DNA from: Hellea sp964472905
Lineage (GTDB): Bacteria; Pseudomonadota; Alphaproteobacteria; Caulobacterales; Maricaulaceae
Assembly: GCA_964472905.1 (NCBI GenBank)
Contig: CAYYMI010000044.1
Span: forward strand, 1-18,519
Length of the DNA stretch: 18,519 nt
Reading direction: 5' to 3'
The notes under the pieces: generated by a model
Database searches by the model: none
Seen by the model: the letters and a program-made list of their open reading frames with translations, nothing else
What the model was told of the DNA's origin: nothing
Shown here: one piece after another, positions 14,839 through 18,519 of the stretch
Position numbering within the stretch: the stretch's first letter is position 1
Layout of the letters: each line of letters starts with the position of its first letter
Program-made: the position numbers and the translations under genes

Positions 14839-15786
14839 ATGAGCGCCGTGCTTTCGCTCAGCCCCAGCTATTATGAAGCCTTAAAACGGCTTACGCTGGA
14901 ACTTGCGGGTGTGAATTTGGGCGCGGATCACGCATTTTTAATTGAAACCCGACTCTCAGGTCTTGCACGATCAGAAGGATTCGACACGCTCAGTAACATG
15001 GTCGAAGAATTATTTAAGTCAGGACAAAGCCGCCTCGCCGTCCAAGTTGTCTCTAGTCTATTGGAAAGAGATACTCATTTTTATACGGACCTGCCTAGTT
15101 TTAATAATCTCGCAGACGTTGTCTTGCCGCTCCTACATCCGATCCATAAAGGCGGAACTATAAAAATATTATCTTTTGGCTGTTCCAGCGGGCAGGAACC
15201 TTATTGTGTTGCCATGGCGCTTGATAAAGCCAAAGAAGACTATCCTGATATCAAATTTGAAATCACAGGTATTGATTATCCCTCGGCAGCCTTAGACCGG
15301 GCCCGTATTGGGCTCTATACACATTTTGATGTACAGCGCGGCCTACCTATTCGAGATCTCATTAAATTCTTTGATCGTGAAAAAGAAGATTGGGTGATAA
15401 AAGATCACATCCGAGACGCCGTGACATTTAAAGAAACCCATCTTCTCTCAAATCTGGATGATTTAGGGGATTTCCATGTGGTTTTATTCCGCAATGCCCT
15501 CCCTCATTACTCATCTCCTGCGCAGGTTCGTGTCTTACGCGGCTTGGCCACGCTCGTGAAACCTTTGGGCTATTTGTTACTGGGGTCAGATGAAACTCTA
15601 AATCACATTAATTATGGTTTCGACCCGCTAGCCCGTCAGAACGGAATATTCCGAAAACGCGAAGAGAAAGTGGAAGAACCCATTGAAGACCCGACCATTA
15701 AAAAACCCAATGGCCGCAAAACCTTTGAACGCACAAAACGCAAACTCAAAACCATGGGTGAATTAAACCAAACCAAAACCGATTAG
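14839..15786 (+). CDS. CheR-like SAM-dependent methyltransferase with altered motifs
   Basis: This 315-aa protein has the CheR arrangement: an N-terminal helical domain (about 8-70) and a SAM-binding Rossmann domain (about 75-270). Motif I is FGCSSGQEPYCVAMAL (113-128) and the acidic ribose site is TGIDYPSAALDRAR (143-156). Classical CheR enzymes methylate receptor glutamates. Here the segment matching TxFFR reads THFYT, so Thr83 aligns with Arg98 of Salmonella CheR, which contacts SAM. The usual RNVxIYF reads RNALPHY (218-224). The C-terminus (270-315) is a Lys/Arg/Glu-rich tail. No receptor, CheB or CheW gene is nearby. The substrate may therefore be non-standard, or activity may be reduced. 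Confidence 0.85.
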   Translation: MSAVLSLSPSYYEALKRLTLELAGVNLGADHAFLIETRLSGLARSEGFDTLSNMVEELFKSGQSRLAVQVVSSLLERDTHFYTDLPSFNNLADVVLPLLHPIHKGGTIKILSFGCSSGQEPYCVAMALDKAKEDYPDIKFEITGIDYPSAALDRARIGLYTHFDVQRGLPIRDLIKFFDREKEDWVIKDHIRDAVTFKETHLLSNLDDLGDFHVVLFRNALPHYSSPAQVRVLRGLATLVKPLGYLLLGSDETLNHINYGFDPLARQNGIFRKREEKVEEPIEDPTIKKPNGRKTFERTKRKLKTMGELNQTKTD

Positions 15787-15814
15787 ACGTATTGCATCTG
15801 TTAATTTCCCCCTG

Positions 15815-15842
15815 TTGACCTACTGCGCAAGCAGAGTAAAAG
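15815..15842 (+). promoter_or_regulatory. Candidate promoter for pheS
   Basis: TTGACC (15815-15820) is followed 16 nt later by TAAAAG (15837-15842). A small CTGC-GCAA-GCAG hairpin lies within the spacer. The 94-nt gap 15787-15880 contains no Phe-rich leader peptide or attenuator that I can recognise. Confidence 0.35.
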
Positions 15843-15880
15843 ACCTCAACTTAATTGGCTAAAATCAAACGGACCCCGTC

Positions 15881-16948
15881 ATGAGCGATATCGCTTCAGT
15901 CAAAGAAAAATATACGGCCCAAATTGCTCAATCCAGCGATTTGAAAAGCTTGGATGATATTCGCGTCGCTGCCCTTGGGAAAAAAGGTGAAGTCAGCAAA
16001 ATGATGCAAGGTCTCGGCAAAATGTCGATTGACGAAAAGAAAGTCATGGGACCCGCGCTAAACGGTCTTAAAAAAGAGATTGCCGCCTTGGTTGAGTCTA
16101 AAAAAGAAGCGCTTGAAAACGAAGCGCTCGACGCAGCCCTTGCCAGTGAAACCATGGATATGTCTCTGCCCATCAGCAATACGCAAGGCACGCTCCACCC
16201 TGTCCAGCAAGTAATGGAAGAAATGGCTGTTATCTTCTCCGATATGGGGTTTTCTGTCGCCGAAGGCCCAGACATCGAAGACGACTTTCATAACTTCACC
16301 GCGCTAAACTTCCCCAAAGGTCACCCCGCGCGGGACATGCATGATACCTTCTTTATGAGCTCCGAAGACGGCGAGGAGAAGAAGGTTCTCCGCACCCACA
16401 CCTCACCTGTGCAAATCCGCACCATGATAAAAGATAAACCCCCTATCCGTATTATCGCCCCGGGTCGGACTTATCGCTGCGATAGCGACCAAACCCACAC
16501 ACCCATGTTCCATCAGGTCGAAGGTCTTGTGATTGATAAAGGCATTCATATGGGCCACCTGAAAGGTGTGCTCATGGATTTCGTATCGGCCTTTTTTGAA
16601 ACAGACGTAGACGTGCAGTTCCGCCCGCATCATTTCCCGTTCACAGAACCGTCCGCCGAAATGGATGTGCGTTATGAACGGGTTGGTAGCGCCATTAAAA
16701 TTGGCCAAGGCGAAAAATGGATGGAAATTCTAGGCTGCGGCATGGTGCACCCCAATGTGCTCCGCGCCTGCGGCGTCGACCCTGACGAGTATCAAGGCTT
16801 TGCTTTTGGTATGGGCGTTGACCGCTTGGCTATGCTTAAATACGGCATGCCAGATTTACGCGATATGTTCGCCGCCGATACAAGATGGCTCGCCCATTAC
16901 GGCTTTAATCCGCTGCTTCAAGCGAATTTGGCCAGCGGGCTGAGCTGA
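15881..16948 (+). CDS. pheS: Phenylalanine-tRNA ligase alpha subunit
   Basis: PheS is the catalytic alpha subunit of the alpha2beta2 enzyme that charges tRNA-Phe. The 355-aa length is normal. The N-terminal coiled-coil tRNA-binding arm covers about residues 1-90 (rich in Lys/Glu, with the typical ALGKKGEVSKMMQGLGKM). The class II catalytic core has motif 2 (LRTHTSPVQIRTM, then GRTYRCDSDQTHTPMFHQVE), the Phe pocket (FRPHHFPFTEPSAEMDV) and motif 3 (GFAFGMGVDRLAMLKYG). Its TGA shares one base with the ATG of the next, unrelated gene (TGATG). The usual partner pheT starts about 1.1 kb later. Confidence 0.97.
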   Translation: MSDIASVKEKYTAQIAQSSDLKSLDDIRVAALGKKGEVSKMMQGLGKMSIDEKKVMGPALNGLKKEIAALVESKKEALENEALDAALASETMDMSLPISNTQGTLHPVQQVMEEMAVIFSDMGFSVAEGPDIEDDFHNFTALNFPKGHPARDMHDTFFMSSEDGEEKKVLRTHTSPVQIRTMIKDKPPIRIIAPGRTYRCDSDQTHTPMFHQVEGLVIDKGIHMGHLKGVLMDFVSAFFETDVDVQFRPHHFPFTEPSAEMDVRYERVGSAIKIGQGEKWMEILGCGMVHPNVLRACGVDPDEYQGFAFGMGVDRLAMLKYGMPDLRDMFAADTRWLAHYGFNPLLQANLASGLS

Positions 16949-17523
16949 TGAGCGGCGCCAATGAAATTTGGAACTCGTTGGGTCAATTCCAGGACGAAAT
17001 AATCGCAATTCCATTTGCTTTGCTTACTGCTTATTTAATTTATCTTTTTCGACCAAAAGTAAAAGTTATTTGGGGACAAGCCAATAATAGCTTCCATGTT
17101 ATCAAGCCTACGCCTAATGAAGAAAACCCAACTCCTGTAGATGTTTCAGTTTACACAGAGAAAATGTTTATCCAAAATATTGGAAAAGCGGCGGCCACCG
17201 AAATTGAAATTGTTTACTCACAAGAGCCAAACGAATTTTCAATTTTTCCTGATAGGTCATTTAATGAGGAGAAAAATCCTAGCGGAAATTTCATAATTAA
17301 AGTTCCAAGTCTCGCACCCAAGGAACTCATTATAATTGATGCTATTTTAATCTCAGGCAACCCAGCAAAAATATTATCTGTTAATTGTAAAGAAGCTGTT
17401 ACAAAGAAAGTACTCTTTCTTGTCCAAAGACAATTCGGAAAAACATTTACAGCATTTATAGCCGCGCTAATGCTTGGCGGGCTAATATTCTTTATATCAA
17501 TCTTTCTTCAGTTACTTCTTTAA
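16948..17523 (+). CDS. Accessory membrane protein of unknown function inserted between pheS and pheT
   Basis: This 191-aa protein has a hydrophobic helix at each end (about 17-35, DEIIAIPFALLTAYLIYLF; and about 167-190, rich in Leu/Ile/Phe). Between them is a beta-rich soluble domain of about 130 residues (MFIQNIGKAAATEIEIVYS, IIKVPSLAPKELIIIDA). The central domain reads like an immunoglobulin-like fold, but I cannot name a family. Base composition and codons (many AAA, ATT, AAT, AGG, ATA) are clearly more AT-rich than pheS or pheT, which suggests transfer from elsewhere. The ATG overlaps the pheS stop by one base, so translation is probably coupled to pheS. A role in phage defence or stress is possible but unsupported. 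Confidence 0.8.
   Translation: MSGANEIWNSLGQFQDEIIAIPFALLTAYLIYLFRPKVKVIWGQANNSFHVIKPTPNEENPTPVDVSVYTEKMFIQNIGKAAATEIEIVYSQEPNEFSIFPDRSFNEEKNPSGNFIIKVPSLAPKELIIIDAILISGNPAKILSVNCKEAVTKKVLFLVQRQFGKTFTAFIAALMLGGLIFFISIFLQLLL
16961..17002 (+). pseudogene. Possible older relic of the pheT start (weak)
   Basis: In the +1 frame relative to the 191-aa gene, 12 nt after the pheS stop, a 13-codon frame reads MKFGTRWVNSRTK then TAA. It shares Met1, Lys2, Phe3 and Trp7, plus a Val/Leu exchange at position 8, with true PheT (MKFTLSWL). ATGAAATT is identical over 8 nt, and the position is where pheT would start in an uninterrupted pheST. The match is short and may be chance. Confidence 0.3.
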
Positions 17524-17536
17524 TTGGCACTATAAA

Positions 17537-17578
17537 ATGAAATTCACACACTCATATCTAAGAAAACGAGAGAGCTAA
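17537..17578 (+). pseudogene. Duplicated remnant of the pheT 5' end (13 codons) or leader-like mini-ORF
   Basis: This mini-ORF starts ATGAAATTCACAC and encodes MKFTHSYLRKRES, then TAA. The intact pheT at 18035 begins with the same 13 nt and encodes MKFTLSWLKEHLET. Aligned without gaps from the ATG, 25 of 31 nt agree, and 18 of the first 19. Similarity begins at the ATG; the bases upstream differ. It has no clear ribosome site, and its stop lies 4 nt before the start of the 151-aa gene. The best explanation is a relic of the previous pheT start, separated from the gene when the 151-aa cassette was inserted. It might still be translated and coupled to the next gene. Confidence 0.7.
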
Positions 17579-17582
17579 GCTA

Positions 17583-18038
17583 ATGGAATGGGCTCCTGTC
17601 ATTGTGACTTTGATTGCCACCCTTGGCGGGGCGTGCACTTACCTGTGGCAGAAACATGTCGATCAGGGCAATGATCTGCTCCGGCAAAAACGCACGGCCT
17701 ATATCAACCTTCTGGTCTCGCTTAATCGCCACCTAACCGAGCGCAATCTGGATAATCTGTCCAAGCTTAATCAAGCGCGGGCGGAGCTATTTTTGGTAGC
17801 CTCTGATGATGTTGCGAAAAGTGTCGGGTGTTTCTTTAGCGAAAAAAGACTGGCTAAACTTGAGGAGGCTGAAACGGGTGATGTCAGTAATCCTGATACC
17901 CTCTTGGATTATTATGCCGAAATGACACTCGCCATGCGGCAGGATTGTTTTGAAAAATCTAAGTTCGAAATAAATGATGCAAGGGATTGCATGCCCATCG
18001 CCTTTTCAAATGAAGATGACAGGATGATTGTCCGATGA
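17583..18038 (+). CDS. Small membrane-anchored protein of unknown function, directly upstream of pheT
   Basis: This 151-aa protein has one N-terminal transmembrane helix (about 3-22, APVIVTLIATLGGACTYLWQ). A basic, helical, probably cytoplasmic part follows (KHVDQGNDLLRQKRTAYINL and onward), with amphipathic or coiled-coil-like segments to about 125. The overall plan, a TM anchor plus a QKR-x-AYxxLL-like helix, is common among uncharacterised accessory proteins, but I cannot assign a function. Its base composition resembles the host genes, unlike the AT-rich 191-aa gene, so the two were probably acquired separately. GAGAG precedes the ATG. The TGA overlaps the pheT ATG (ATGA), so pheT translation now depends on ribosomes leaving this gene or on the AGGA just upstream. 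Confidence 0.82.
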   Translation: MEWAPVIVTLIATLGGACTYLWQKHVDQGNDLLRQKRTAYINLLVSLNRHLTERNLDNLSKLNQARAELFLVASDDVAKSVGCFFSEKRLAKLEEAETGDVSNPDTLLDYYAEMTLAMRQDCFEKSKFEINDARDCMPIAFSNEDDRMIVR

Positions 18039-18519
18039 AATTCACACTCTCATGGCTGAAAGAACATCTCGAAACGGATGCGACCATCGACGAAGTTGTC
18101 GAGGCGATGACACTTGCCGGTCTGGAAGTTGAAGAGGTTGAAAACCCCGCCGAAAAACTCAAAGCTTTTTCCATTGCCAAGGTCCTCACCGCGGAGAAAC
18201 ATCCTGACGCCGATAAATTAAAAGTCTGCAAAGTAGAGACGCGAGACGGGGTGAAAACCATTGTCTGCGGCGCGCCTAATGCGCAGGCTGATATGACCGT
18301 GGCTTACGCCCCAATGGGGGCTTATATTCCGGGGTTGGATTTTAGTCTTGATAAGAAGCCTCGCAAAATTCGCGGCGTTGAGAGCTCGGGCATGATGTGC
18401 TCGGCCAAAGAACTAGACTGCGGCGAAGATTCTGACGGTATTATGGATTTAGACGCGGGGCTCGCTATGGGAACGCCGCTCGCCGACGCGCTTGATATGA
18501 ACGACCCTGTCATTGATTT
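18035..18519 (+). CDS. pheT: Phenylalanine-tRNA ligase beta subunit (N-terminal part, cut by window edge)
   Basis: PheT is the beta subunit of phenylalanyl-tRNA synthetase; it binds tRNA and edits mischarged Tyr-tRNA. About 161 residues are present. The start MKFTLSWLKEHLET is the canonical bacterial PheT N-terminus, followed by AMTLAGLEVEEVE. The tRNA-binding OB-fold (EMAP/Trbp111-like) domain spans about 40-150, with KHPDADKLKVCKVE, TIVCGAPNAQ, KKPRKIRGVESSGMMCSAKE and GIMDLD. The reading frame is intact to the window edge. The first 31 nt have a diverged copy at 17537. Confidence 0.96.
   Translation, partial: MKFTLSWLKEHLETDATIDEVVEAMTLAGLEVEEVENPAEKLKAFSIAKVLTAEKHPDADKLKVCKVETRDGVKTIVCGAPNAQADMTVAYAPMGAYIPGLDFSLDKKPRKIRGVESSGMMCSAKELDCGEDSDGIMDLDAGLAMGTPLADALDMNDPVID

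Noticed and set aside
15820..15836. Hairpin upstream of pheS as a Phe attenuator
   Set aside because: The stem is 4 bp (CTGC-GCAA-GCAG), and there is no Phe-codon leader peptide or U-tract.
16948..18038. The two pheS-pheT insert genes as a toxin-antitoxin or transposon
   Set aside because: Neither protein shows toxin, antitoxin or transposase motifs, and no terminal inverted repeats were found around them; only the pheT-start similarity brackets the second gene.

Overview
The window looks like chromosome from a stalked- or marine-type alphaproteobacterium, most likely Caulobacterales/Maricaulales (Hyphomonadaceae-like). The evidence is ChpT, a phosphotransferase restricted to alphaproteobacteria, the block aroK-aroB-CNNM/CBS-bolA-J protein-cobS-cobT, and moderate base composition. 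The genus cannot be fixed from the sequence. Coding density is very high, with many 1-4 nt stop/start overlaps. I found no tRNA, rRNA, CRISPR array or insertion sequence, and no convincing intrinsic terminator.

Layout. (1) 1-3513, minus strand: an apparent five-gene operon read leftwards. It runs from a 46-codon membrane microprotein (GTG start, below usual ORF cut-offs) to a 541-aa exported protein, xerD, a 90-aa protein of unknown function, and accA (cut by the window edge). (2) 3673-6644, plus strand: aroK, aroB (ATGA overlap) and a CNNM/CBS (HlyC/CorC) membrane protein, divergent from block 1. (3) 6648-6926, minus: bolA. (4) 6969-11942, plus: a J-domain protein with a Cys/His cluster, the cobaltochelatase subunits cobS and cobT, and a PLP-dependent decarboxylase. 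(5) 11939-12724, minus: an SDR dehydrogenase of the HSD10 type. (6) 12904-15786, plus: chpT, a CheA-like protein that appears catalytically dead, a single-domain response regulator and a CheR-like methyltransferase. No receptor, CheW or CheB is present. (7) 15881-18519, plus: pheS and the start of pheT, separated by two unrelated accessory membrane-protein genes.

The most interesting region is pheS-pheT. These genes are normally adjacent, but here about 1.1 kb lies between them. A 42-nt mini-ORF at 17537 matches the first 31 nt of the true pheT gene (18035) at 25 positions, and 18 of the first 19 are identical. This looks like a relic of an older pheT start left when the 151-aa gene was inserted. 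A weaker second candidate (MKFGTRW...) lies 12 nt after the pheS stop, where pheT would be expected to begin ancestrally. Together they suggest serial insertion at the pheT start codon, with the start rebuilt each time.

The second notable region is the chpT cluster. The 278-aa protein has an Hpt-like helix with Ser in place of the phosphorylated His, and a CheA P4-like half domain lacking the N-box Asn and His and ending before the ATP lid. A pseudokinase beside ChpT, itself a degenerate kinase fold, together with a receiver and a CheR variant suggests an unusual signalling module linked to the CckA-ChpT-CtrA cell-cycle pathway. That role is inferred from position only.
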